From contig NZ_JAGGMO010000002.1 of the NCBI RefSeq assembly GCF_017875395.1, forward strand, positions 124,001 to 188,000: a stretch of 64,000 nucleotides of DNA, read 5' to 3'. The position numbers were made by a program, and so were the translations under genes. Origin of the DNA: Methanococcus voltae. Lineage in GTDB: Archaea; AGJL01; Methanococci; Methanococcales; Methanococcaceae. Shown piece after piece: positions 28,148 to 36,106 of this stretch (position 1 is the stretch's first letter; each line of letters begins with the position of its first letter). Below the pieces are notes generated by a model. The model saw only the letters and a list, made by a program, of their open reading frames with translations. It was not told the origin of the DNA and did no database searches.

Positions 28148-29104
28148 TTAAATTCTACATTGTAGAAGTGCATAATAAGGTCTTTCTTTATTCTTTGCCA
28201 TCATACAATTTTTACAAAGTTCAATACCTTTGATATCTTTAGAAACCAAATTTCTAAAGTTTTTATATTTTTTATTTTCCCATATGTCCTGTAGTGTATT
28301 ATCATTACAATTTCCAAGTTTTATTTTGCCATCAAAATCTAAACAACAAGGTACTACATCGCCATTTCTTAAAATAGTCATATAATTATAAACATCAATA
28401 CAACCATTTACATTATTGTTAGCTTCTTCAGATGACCAATTATGTAATTTTTGGATATTTATTCCATTTACTGAACCCCAACTATCCATGAATTCATTTA
28501 GCTGTTTTTCAGATATTTCTTCAGGGTTATAAATAGTATTTAATTTAATAATCATTTTTGAATTTCGATTATTTCTTTCAGACACTGTTTTAATTATCTT
28601 TTCTTTAATGTTTTCATATTTAAACGGAGTCCTGTAAAATTCATAATGTTCTTTAGAGAATCCGTCGAAAGAAATTTGTAATTCATCTAATTTTGAATTT
28701 AATAACTTATTGATATTTTTATCAGAAAGTGCAAAACCATTTGTAATTATTGTAATATATATTTCTTCATCTAATTCCTTGATATAGTCAATTCTTTCAG
28801 CGATTTTTGGGTCGAGTAGTGTTTCTCCAAAATTAGTTAAGTGTACTGCTTTAACGCCCCAACTTACAAGTTCTTTTACAATTTTTTTAAATAATTCATC
28901 GTCAATTAATCCTTTTTCACGAGTCATTGTAGGATGTGGACAATATTTACATTGCGAATTACAATAATTTACAGTTTCAATCTTTATAAATAATGGTTTT
29001 TTGGGTCTTTTATTATGCAATAAGGGTAATAATACATTATATGCACATTTTCCCAGTGTCAAATCTACCTTTCGATTGTATATTTTTCGGATTAAATTTC
29101 CCAT
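28148..29104 (-). CDS. Radical SAM/SPASM protein 1 in the glycan cluster
   Basis: A 318-residue radical SAM enzyme. YCNSQCKYCPHPTM carries the CxxxCxxC cluster motif; VHLTNFGETLLDPKI occupies the SAM-binding position; the C-terminus has SPASM-type cysteines (GDVVPCCLDFDGKIKLGN, then ELCKNCM) for auxiliary Fe-S clusters. The open frame starts at a TTG at 29122, but ATG 29104 is preferred. SPASM enzymes modify peptides or perform sugar and alcohol redox chemistry; here a sugar-modifying role is inferred from neighbours. It is followed by a methyltransferase and preceded by a second, divergent SPASM protein. Confidence 0.82.
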   Translation of the reverse strand: MGNLIRKIYNRKVDLTLGKCAYNVLLPLLHNKRPKKPLFIKIETVNYCNSQCKYCPHPTMTREKGLIDDELFKKIVKELVSWGVKAVHLTNFGETLLDPKIAERIDYIKELDEEIYITIITNGFALSDKNINKLLNSKLDELQISFDGFSKEHYEFYRTPFKYENIKEKIIKTVSERNNRNSKMIIKLNTIYNPEEISEKQLNEFMDSWGSVNGINIQKLHNWSSEEANNNVNGCIDVYNYMTILRNGDVVPCCLDFDGKIKLGNCNDNTLQDIWENKKYKNFRNLVSKDIKGIELCKNCMMAKNKERPYYALLQCRI

Positions 29105-29230
29105 AGTCACAGTATCACTCAATAAATTATAAAAATTAACAATTGAATTAAAATATAATAATATTCATTGTTTTGTAGTTAAAATATATAAATAATAATT
29201 ATTAAAATATTATTAAAATATTATAAAATA

Positions 29231-30277
29231 TTATTTTTTATCAGTAGTCCAATCATGATTCTTTTTAAGACCTATGAATGTAGCTACTCGTCTTAAAAAG
29301 CTACGATTAACTAGGAAAAATGGAGAAGGCGCCTCACATTTAGCTGTTGGTATGTAGGTATCACATTCTTTGCATTGATTGTTATCAGTTAGCTTACCAT
29401 TCAATATATTCTTACGGACTTGAATATACTCCTTAGAATTCCAAATTTCGCCAAGATTCGTTTTGTTTAAGTAACCCATTGGCGTGTCATCGTCGTTATT
29501 ACATAAATAAACTCCAGTATCAGAATTTATAATTACATGTTGCCATGGCTGCAAACAGTAGTTATTCTCATGCGAGATTTTGTGATTTTTCAAATTTGAA
29601 TCGTATTTTGAAATATCGACCCTACCTGCCCAGGTATTTAATACGCCGAAAAGGTACTCCACATTTTCATATTTATCAAAATAACTTTTGAATTTTTGAA
29701 TTTCGCCCTGCAATTGAGGCATATTTATTGTTCGTATTACAATTTTTGTTTTTTTATCCCTATTTTCCAGGAAATGATTGATATTTTTCAAAACTACGTC
29801 TAAATTACCATTTATACATAATTTTTCATATCTTTTAGGCTCCAAACTATAAAGACTCAATATTATCTGTGTTGGAGGGTATTTTTTAAAGATTTCAGCC
29901 ATTTTTTCATCCAATAATGAGCCATTTGTGGTAATATTCCAATCAATTCCTTTTTCACTAAGATATTTAACGAATTTTTCAAATTCGGGATGTAATAATG
30001 ATTCCCCATGACTTGCAAGACCTAAATTATCTATTAAATGACCATATTTATCCACAATATCTTTGAAATCCTCAAAAGACATATAGGTTTTCTCACGGGT
30101 AACTTTTCTCCGTATCGTTTCATTTTCTGAATTCATAGGACAGAATTTACATCGATAATTGCATTCATTTGTAAGCTCCACTATTGCCACTTTTGGCATG
30201 TACGGAAGTTTTGAAACCCTAAAGTTAAAACAGAATAAAGAAAGCATTGTTTTTAATTTTGACTTTAATTTAGACAT
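29231..30277 (-). CDS. Radical SAM/SPASM protein 2 in the glycan cluster
   Basis: A 348-residue radical SAM enzyme clearly different from its neighbour. It has ECNYRCKFCPMNS (CxxxCxxC), LASHGESLLHPEFE, NITTNGSLLDE, and a SPASM C-terminus (CLQPWQHVIINSDTGVYLCN, then QCKECDTY). A basic, hydrophobic N-terminus (KLKSKLKTMLSLFCFNF) and a C-terminal basic segment may associate with the membrane. Probably cotranscribed with protein 1 (126-base gap). The substrate is unknown. Confidence 0.82.
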   Translation of the reverse strand: MSKLKSKLKTMLSLFCFNFRVSKLPYMPKVAIVELTNECNYRCKFCPMNSENETIRRKVTREKTYMSFEDFKDIVDKYGHLIDNLGLASHGESLLHPEFEKFVKYLSEKGIDWNITTNGSLLDEKMAEIFKKYPPTQIILSLYSLEPKRYEKLCINGNLDVVLKNINHFLENRDKKTKIVIRTINMPQLQGEIQKFKSYFDKYENVEYLFGVLNTWAGRVDISKYDSNLKNHKISHENNYCLQPWQHVIINSDTGVYLCNNDDDTPMGYLNKTNLGEIWNSKEYIQVRKNILNGKLTDNNQCKECDTYIPTAKCEAPSPFFLVNRSFLRRVATFIGLKKNHDWTTDKK

Positions 30278-30347
30278 TTAATACACCAACGATATATTCA
30301 ATATATGATTTTAAATATGTATTTTTTTTATTAATTTAGATAACAAG

Positions 30348-31580
30348 TTAAATTATTAATTTAGTATATTCTTTTAAAATTTTTTCACAAATTATTTCCC
30401 ATGAAAAACTATTTGCATATTTTGAAATCTCGTTGTAATCGATTAATTCCTTATTCAGGTATGTATCATTTATTAAATTGAATAATTCGTTCTCGTCTTT
30501 AGGATTTTTCAAAATTCTACCGTATTTTTCATCATAAAGGATATTTGGAATTCCGCCAACGTTTGAACCAATCATGTATTTATTACAACCTAAAATTTCA
30601 AACATTACTGTAGGATTTCCCTCATTTAAACTAGGTAAAACGAACAAATCACAACAATTCATCCAATTAGGTATTTCATCGTGGGGTATTTTACCCAAAA
30701 GTTGGATATTATCACTTAAATCATATTCTTTAATTAAATTAATTAAATATTCTTTTAAATGACCTTCTCCAATAATATAACATTTAAAATTCTTCGTCTG
30801 GTTCTCGTTAAAAAGTTTCAAGGACTTTATAAGAGTTTCTTGATTTTTTATCTCTATTAAATTACCCACTGTTAAAATTATATACTCATCTTTTGGAATT
30901 TTCAATTTATCTTTCAATTCATCGACATGCGATTTTTCAAAATTTTTAAATAAATTATTATATCCATTGGGGATAAGTTCTGCATCATATCCTAATTTAT
31001 TTATACATTTTACGTTCTTTTCAGATACAGTGATTATTTTATCAGTATTTTTTAAAATACCTTTGATTTTGGTATTCCAGTACTCATCTTTAAACGGCAA
31101 ATCATAGACATCAAACCCATGACCTGTGATAACTAAAGGTTTTCCATACTTTTCCTTTAATTTAACACCCGTATAGCCCGAACCCCAAATAAAATGCGAA
31201 TGAATTAAATCAAATTCGATATTTTGACTTTTTAATAATTTATCAATCGCTTTAAATTGATTATCGCCCATTTCGTTTCTAAATTTAGATACTGGAAGAT
31301 GTAAATATTTAGGATAGTAAACTTCAACATTTTTATCTTTGTAATTTTTCAAATCCGGTTTTATATCTAATTTTTTAGTAATAAAACTCAAAAATTTTGC
31401 ATTTTTTAAGGTAGATACCGCCGGAACATAAGGAATTGGAGAAACAACGTAAATTTTATTGAAATTTTTTGCTAATTCATCCACTTGCCCCTTAACAAAG
31501 CTATCGCCAATGATTAAATTTTCACCATCCGGATAAAATCGAGTAATTACAAGTAAATTTTTATCTTTAAAATTTTTCAA
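30348..31580 (-). CDS. GT4-family glycosyltransferase
   Basis: A 410-residue GT-B glycosyltransferase. The N-terminal domain has HSHFIWGSGYTG and ITGHGFDVYDLP. The C-terminal nucleotide-sugar domain has ILTVGNLIEIKNQETLIKSL, YIIGEGHLKEYL, LLGKIPHDEIPNWMNCCDLF and the EGNPTVMFE (E-x7-E) motif typical of GT4. The open frame extends to ATG 31607, overlapping the HisF-like gene, but a TTG at 31580 directly behind GAGGGGGAAAT is far better placed. It probably adds one sugar of the lipid-linked glycan at the inner face of the membrane. Confidence 0.87.
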   Translation of the reverse strand: MKNFKDKNLLVITRFYPDGENLIIGDSFVKGQVDELAKNFNKIYVVSPIPYVPAVSTLKNAKFLSFITKKLDIKPDLKNYKDKNVEVYYPKYLHLPVSKFRNEMGDNQFKAIDKLLKSQNIEFDLIHSHFIWGSGYTGVKLKEKYGKPLVITGHGFDVYDLPFKDEYWNTKIKGILKNTDKIITVSEKNVKCINKLGYDAELIPNGYNNLFKNFEKSHVDELKDKLKIPKDEYIILTVGNLIEIKNQETLIKSLKLFNENQTKNFKCYIIGEGHLKEYLINLIKEYDLSDNIQLLGKIPHDEIPNWMNCCDLFVLPSLNEGNPTVMFEILGCNKYMIGSNVGGIPNILYDEKYGRILKNPKDENELFNLINDTYLNKELIDYNEISKYANSFSWEIICEKILKEYTKLII

Positions 31581-31596
31581 AATTTCCCCCTCATAA

Positions 31597-32352
31597 CTAT
31601 AATTCATCTATAAAATCTGTAGGGTAATTAATAAGTACAGCCTTATTAGCCCCATAATAAACAAAAAGGCTACCTGCAGCACATGCGGAAGCCCCTGCTT
31701 GTAGTGCTTTCTTGAAATCTTCAGTGCTACTTGCCCCACCTAGTGCTATCAATGGTATAGTCAATATATTTGATAATTCATTGATTAAACTTATATTATA
31801 CCCTTTATAGGTACCTTCCAAATCCACAGAATTAATAAGTAATTCACCAGCACCTAAATTTTCAAGGTTTTTCACATAATCTACGATTTTTTCATTTATA
31901 GAATTATTTTTGGAACCGTCATATACTTTTAATTTGCTAAATAAGTTTTTTTTCACATCCACTGATGCTACAATACTTTGAGAACCATATGATTGAGATA
32001 ATTCTGTTAATAAATTTGGTTTTTCAAACAAAATACTGTTTAAGGAAATCTTTTCAAAACCTAATTCAAAAATTTTACTTGCTTCTTCAAAAGACTTGAT
32101 TCCGCCGCCATAACAAAGAGGCATGAAACTTTGAGATGCAATTTTATCTAGTAAGCTGTAATTTATTGACGTGTGTTTTTTACTACATCCTATGTCTAAA
32201 AATATTAATTCATCGACCTCTTTATCATTAAATATCTTTACTGCATTTATGGGGTCGCCTATGTAGTTCGGATTCTTGAATTTTACAGTTTTAACGAGCC
32301 TGTTATTTTCCATTAACAAGGTAGGTATTATACGAGGTCTTAAATTGTTCAT
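31597..32352 (-). CDS. HisF-like subunit of a sugar amidotransferase system (AglZ/HisF2 type)
   Basis: A 251-residue TIM barrel resembling imidazole glycerol phosphate synthase HisF but of the glycan-cluster paralogue type. The start RPRIIPTLLMENNRLVKTVK has Leu13 where canonical HisF has the catalytic Asp of IIPCLDV. The second Asp (SVDVKK, D132) remains. GDPINAVKIFNDKEVDEL is characteristic of the paralogue. With the HisH-like and WbpG-like genes next to it, it should form the system that makes acetamidino groups on diaminouronic sugars (AglX/Y/Z in M. maripaludis; WbpG/HisH2/HisF2 in Pseudomonas). It is not a histidine biosynthesis gene. Confidence 0.85.
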   Translation of the reverse strand: MNNLRPRIIPTLLMENNRLVKTVKFKNPNYIGDPINAVKIFNDKEVDELIFLDIGCSKKHTSINYSLLDKIASQSFMPLCYGGGIKSFEEASKIFELGFEKISLNSILFEKPNLLTELSQSYGSQSIVASVDVKKNLFSKLKVYDGSKNNSINEKIVDYVKNLENLGAGELLINSVDLEGTYKGYNISLINELSNILTIPLIALGGASSTEDFKKALQAGASACAAGSLFVYYGANKAVLINYPTDFIDEL

Positions 32353-32413
32353 ATTATCACAAATTTTATTATTTTGTACATATACATAATTGTACTATTA
32401 TACTGAGGTAGGA

Positions 32414-33097
32414 TTATAAGTTTATAAAATTCTCCATTAACTTCATACCAAATTTATGACTCTTTTCAGGGTGAAATTGAGTTGCGTAAATGTTATCTTT
32501 ATTTACCGAAGATGTAAAATCAATCCCATAACTTGTAGTTGTTAAGATATCTTCCTCATTTATACAATTGACATAATATGAATGTACGAAGTAAAATCTT
32601 GGATTTTCATACATGTCTTTATATAAAGGTGTCTCTTTCTCTATTTTTACGTAATTCCAACCCATGTGTGGTACTTTTAACTTTTTATCGATTTTATTAT
32701 TATTATTATCGTTATATTTATCTTTAAAAGTACTTGAAAAAGACAATGTTTCTGCATCTATCCAACCTAAACCTTCTTTTTGTCCTTCGTCACTTCTTTT
32801 CGTTATTAACTGCATTCCTAAACAGATACCTAAAGTAAATACTTTTTCATCGAGTACTTTTTCATTGAGTATATTTATCAAATCCATTTTTTCCAAATTA
32901 TTCATTCCTTCGTCAAAAGCACCTACTCCTGGCAGTATAAGCTTTTTTGCATTTTTTATATCTTCTTTGCTCGATGAAATCGTAGGATTTCCGCCCATTT
33001 TCTTTATAATATTAGCTACAGATTTTAAATTTCCCAACCCGTAATTTACTATTGTAATATCCTTTTCTGAGTCATTAAATTGGCCAGTATCCATCAT
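32414..33097 (-). CDS. HisH-like glutamine amidotransferase subunit (AglY/HisH2 type)
   Basis: A 227-residue class I glutaminase. TLGICLGMQLI holds the nucleophile Cys92, and ATQFHPEKSHKFG holds the His-Glu pair, so the catalytic triad is complete. The oxyanion region LPGVGAFDEGM is also present. It should supply ammonia to its HisF-like partner, encoded 61 bases downstream. An NDNNNNK insert is encoded by a short AAT array. Its place between HisF-like and WbpG-like genes sets it apart from the histidine pathway. Confidence 0.86.
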   Translation of the reverse strand: MMDTGQFNDSEKDITIVNYGLGNLKSVANIIKKMGGNPTISSSKEDIKNAKKLILPGVGAFDEGMNNLEKMDLINILNEKVLDEKVFTLGICLGMQLITKRSDEGQKEGLGWIDAETLSFSSTFKDKYNDNNNNKIDKKLKVPHMGWNYVKIEKETPLYKDMYENPRFYFVHSYYVNCINEEDILTTTSYGIDFTSSVNKDNIYATQFHPEKSHKFGMKLMENFINL

Positions 33098-33341
33098 GAT
33101 TTCACTTTATTTTTTACGATATCTACGATAAGTTACTATATTCAAATGATTGAATATAATATCAATTCCGTTAATTGCATTTATAGATTATTTGATAAAA
33201 TTAAAACTATTAACTTATTTAACAAAACTATTATAAAAAATATACTAAAGTAAATTTTGTTGTTCAATGATAAAAATAAGAAGTAAGATTTAAAAGAAAT
33301 ATTAAATATGCCATATTTATGATATTGATATGTATTATAAA

Positions 33342-34466
33342 TTAATAATGAATAATTTTTTTGTATAATTCTCTTAATGTACGATATATTGTATGAGTAT
33401 TATATGAAGGATAATCAAAATAAGTTTTGACAGGTAAATTCATATAATCTTCGAATTCTTCTTCGGTAATCTCAAATTTATCACAAGTGTATTTTATTAA
33501 ATACTTCAATTCTTTTTCAGTCATTAATGGCTCTGAAAGTTCAAGTAATGCCTCTTCTCGAGTCATTTGTTTACTGCAAATTAAACTTGAAAGATGCATT
33601 TTCCGTTTGTCAAACCCAAATCTTTCCGGCAATATATAGTTTTGAATAAAGTAGGTATATGTACTTTCACCATGTTTTTTAGAATATCGCTTATAATTTA
33701 ATTCTTTTTCTAATGTTAACAATACATTCTCTTTATTATAATCTACATAATCTAGTATTCTAACTCGCCTTATATTTTTAATAAAATTCCATTTTATAAG
33801 TTTAAGTGGTGTTATGTGAGGGAATGTTTTGAATTTTTGAGTTCCAAACTTTTTTTGAATTAATTTTATATACCTCCAATCATAATGTCCATTACTCCAT
33901 GAAGGCACTGCAATTTGCTCTGTTTCCACATTACTACCATTTAATATATATTTAACCCCGAATTTATCTGCCATTTGGTACAATAGTGCATTGATAGCAT
34001 GATCCGTAGGAATTTCCAAATCGGGAACGCCTGCTTTTAAAAAAGACTTCTGAATATCCTTGAACTCATTCCAATCCATTACATAAGTATATAATTCTAT
34101 ATCCAATATTTTTAAAGTATTTTCTATATTTTGTACACTTAATTCAGAATTCCAGCCATTATCTAAATGTACTGCCAAAGGTCTTAAACCCAATTTTTTT
34201 ACAAGATATGCCACGTATGTACTATCTACCCCACCACTAACTCCGATTATACAGTCGTATTTTTTGCCTTTTCCGTCCCTTTTTATGGCATTAACAACAT
34301 TGTCTAGTGCTTTCTGCTTTTCGTCTTTTGATAATCCTACAGGCGGTTCACTTAATACTTTTAAAGCCCTGGTACAATGATTACAATACCCATTTTCATC
34401 AAAAACTATGTCGGGGTCACTCGTATCCATAATACACCGATTACAAATTTTGTACTCTTTTGTCAT
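33342..34466 (-). CDS. WbpG-like N-acetyl sugar amidotransferase (AglX type)
   Basis: A 374-residue ATP-pyrophosphatase of the WbpG/PseA family. ICNRCIMDTSDPDI and GYCNHC form a four-Cys zinc site at residues 8, 11, 28 and 31. The P-loop IIGVSGGVDSTYVAY (SGGVDS 77-82) activates the substrate with ATP. It is predicted to convert an acetamido group on a uronic-sugar nucleotide to acetamidino, using ammonia from the HisH/HisF-like pair. The reading frame starts with a TTG at 34475; ATG 34466 is preferred, with GAGGTTTGAT upstream. Confidence 0.87.
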   Translation of the reverse strand: MTKEYKICNRCIMDTSDPDIVFDENGYCNHCTRALKVLSEPPVGLSKDEKQKALDNVVNAIKRDGKGKKYDCIIGVSGGVDSTYVAYLVKKLGLRPLAVHLDNGWNSELSVQNIENTLKILDIELYTYVMDWNEFKDIQKSFLKAGVPDLEIPTDHAINALLYQMADKFGVKYILNGSNVETEQIAVPSWSNGHYDWRYIKLIQKKFGTQKFKTFPHITPLKLIKWNFIKNIRRVRILDYVDYNKENVLLTLEKELNYKRYSKKHGESTYTYFIQNYILPERFGFDKRKMHLSSLICSKQMTREEALLELSEPLMTEKELKYLIKYTCDKFEITEEEFEDYMNLPVKTYFDYPSYNTHTIYRTLRELYKKIIHY

Positions 34467-34499
34467 TACTATCAAACCTCAGATTTAGAAATCGTCATT

Positions 34500-35771
34500 C
34501 TATTGTTCCCGTGTTTTAAAACTAGCGTATAAGTTCTTTAAAGCATTTTTTTGAAAATCCCAATAATTAATTACATATTTTTCAGAAATTTCATTTTTAA
34601 CATTATTTTTAAATTTATTACTAGTATTATTACTAGTATTAATAGTATTATTAGTATTATTACTAGTATTATTATTTTTAAATTCATCGTTGATTAAATA
34701 TTCAAATATCTTTAAATAATCTTTTTCATTATCAATATCAATAGAAACACCCATATTATTTGACAAAGTGTAATCTTCAAACAAAGTATTTTTATTAACT
34801 ACTACAGGAATCCCCATATATTGCGACTCCAGGACTTTTAGAGGCATTGCTCTACGTATATTCTCACGCATAGGGTAGCAAGCGTAAATAATATCGCATA
34901 TTTTATAATAATTAGGTATTACATTATAATCAATTTGTCCCGTAAACTCTACATCAATTCCATATTTTTCAGCATATTTTTTAATTTCATCTATTTTGTG
35001 ACCCTTGCCTACAATTAAAAATTTAAATTTATCAGAATAATTATACTCCAAAGTCATCTTAAAAAGTTTTTTAAAATTATCAACAGTTCTAAGACCGCCT
35101 ATAAAACCAATTGTAAATTTATCTGATTTTTTTAAAGATATTTTTTCATAACTTGAGAAAGATTTGATGTCAGGAGAATTCCATATGATTGTAAATTTAT
35201 CATCATCAATACCTTTGTTAGTGTAAAATTCCTTTAAACCATCGTGTTTAAATCCAATATTTTCTGAAACGGTTATTACATTATCTGCATATGATACATA
35301 GGCTAAATCCATTTTTATTATTATTTTTTTTAGAATATCCTTTTTTAAGGACGTAGTTTTACCTTCAGTCTCTAAAAATGTAAAATACAAATCATGAATG
35401 TCGTAAACCCATTTTATGCGTTTATTTTTCTCTTTACTTTTTTTGCCTTGTTTCTTTAAAATATATCCTAAAAAAGCAGTATCAAAGTCATGTGTGTGTA
35501 TCGCATCAAAATCCATTTTTTTCAATATTTTGTAAGCTTTCTTGTAAAATAACGGTAAATTTTTTATAAAATCTTTCATGCCACCGTAAGATGCCTTAAC
35601 GGGAATCCTAATAATCTCAATACCTTCGGGCGTGATTTCAGAAGGATTTTTGCAGTCCCTGTCCCATGCAACAATTGTTATTTTATGCCCTGCTTCATTT
35701 AGGGCTTTCGCCTCTTTTATTATCCTTGGGTCATTAGTTACAGGATTTGTTGCGGTCATTACTATTTTCAT
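34500..35771 (-). CDS. Glycosyltransferase (GT4-like) with Asn/Ser/Thr repeat insert
   Basis: A 423-residue GT-B enzyme. It starts MKIVMTATNPVTNDPRIIKE behind AGGGATGAAATT; the frame itself opens 27 bases upstream. IHTHDFDTAFLG, FTIGFIGGLRTVDNF, FLIVGKGHKIDEI and PLKVLESQYMGIPVVVN (acidic motif region) support the family. Near residue 375-395 the conserved C-terminal domain is interrupted by NNTSNNTNNT-type repeats encoded by ATT/AGT triplets at 34612-34680. It lies 25 bases upstream of the WbpG-like gene and starts the minus-strand block of glycan genes. Confidence 0.85.
   Translation of the reverse strand: MKIVMTATNPVTNDPRIIKEAKALNEAGHKITIVAWDRDCKNPSEITPEGIEIIRIPVKASYGGMKDFIKNLPLFYKKAYKILKKMDFDAIHTHDFDTAFLGYILKKQGKKSKEKNKRIKWVYDIHDLYFTFLETEGKTTSLKKDILKKIIIKMDLAYVSYADNVITVSENIGFKHDGLKEFYTNKGIDDDKFTIIWNSPDIKSFSSYEKISLKKSDKFTIGFIGGLRTVDNFKKLFKMTLEYNYSDKFKFLIVGKGHKIDEIKKYAEKYGIDVEFTGQIDYNVIPNYYKICDIIYACYPMRENIRRAMPLKVLESQYMGIPVVVNKNTLFEDYTLSNNMGVSIDIDNEKDYLKIFEYLINDEFKNNNTSNNTNNTINTSNNTSNKFKNNVKNEISEKYVINYWDFQKNALKNLYASFKTREQ
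34612..34680. repeat. ATT/AGT triplet array within a glycosyltransferase gene
   Basis: About 23 triplets, nearly all ATT, AGT, ACT or close variants on the plus strand, code on the minus strand for Asn/Thr/Ser repeats. It keeps the frame open. Confidence 0.8.
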
Positions 35772-36106
35772 AATTTCATCCCTTATTAATTCAAACAATC
35801 ATGAATAATCTAGTATTGATATTTATTTTATAATACTTTATTACTTTAAAATATTAATAAGTATTGTTTTAAATTTAAAGGCATATTAAAAAGGAATATT
35901 AAAGGAAATAATAGAGGAATATTAAAAATAAAATAAAAATAATAAAATAAAAAATCAGTATTTATTTAAATAAAGATACGATATAAATAATACAAACAAA
36001 TTGTATATTTGATAGTATATGGATAGTATAATCAATTAATTTTGTAGAAGATTTTTAAATTTATAACTAGATTTATAATTAAAATTATTTATTGGAATTG
36101 ATAATA
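35772..36106. other. Divergent intergenic region before hel308
   Basis: About 335 bases of AT-rich DNA between the glycosyltransferase gene (minus) and hel308 (plus). Positions 35880-35955 are purine-rich simple sequence with repeated AATATTAAA units. No ORF or RNA gene is evident. Confidence 0.5.

Noticed and set aside
31597-33097. Histidine biosynthesis genes hisF and hisH
   Set aside because: HisF lacks its first catalytic Asp, the genes flank a WbpG-like gene, and the sequence blocks match glycan-cluster paralogues.
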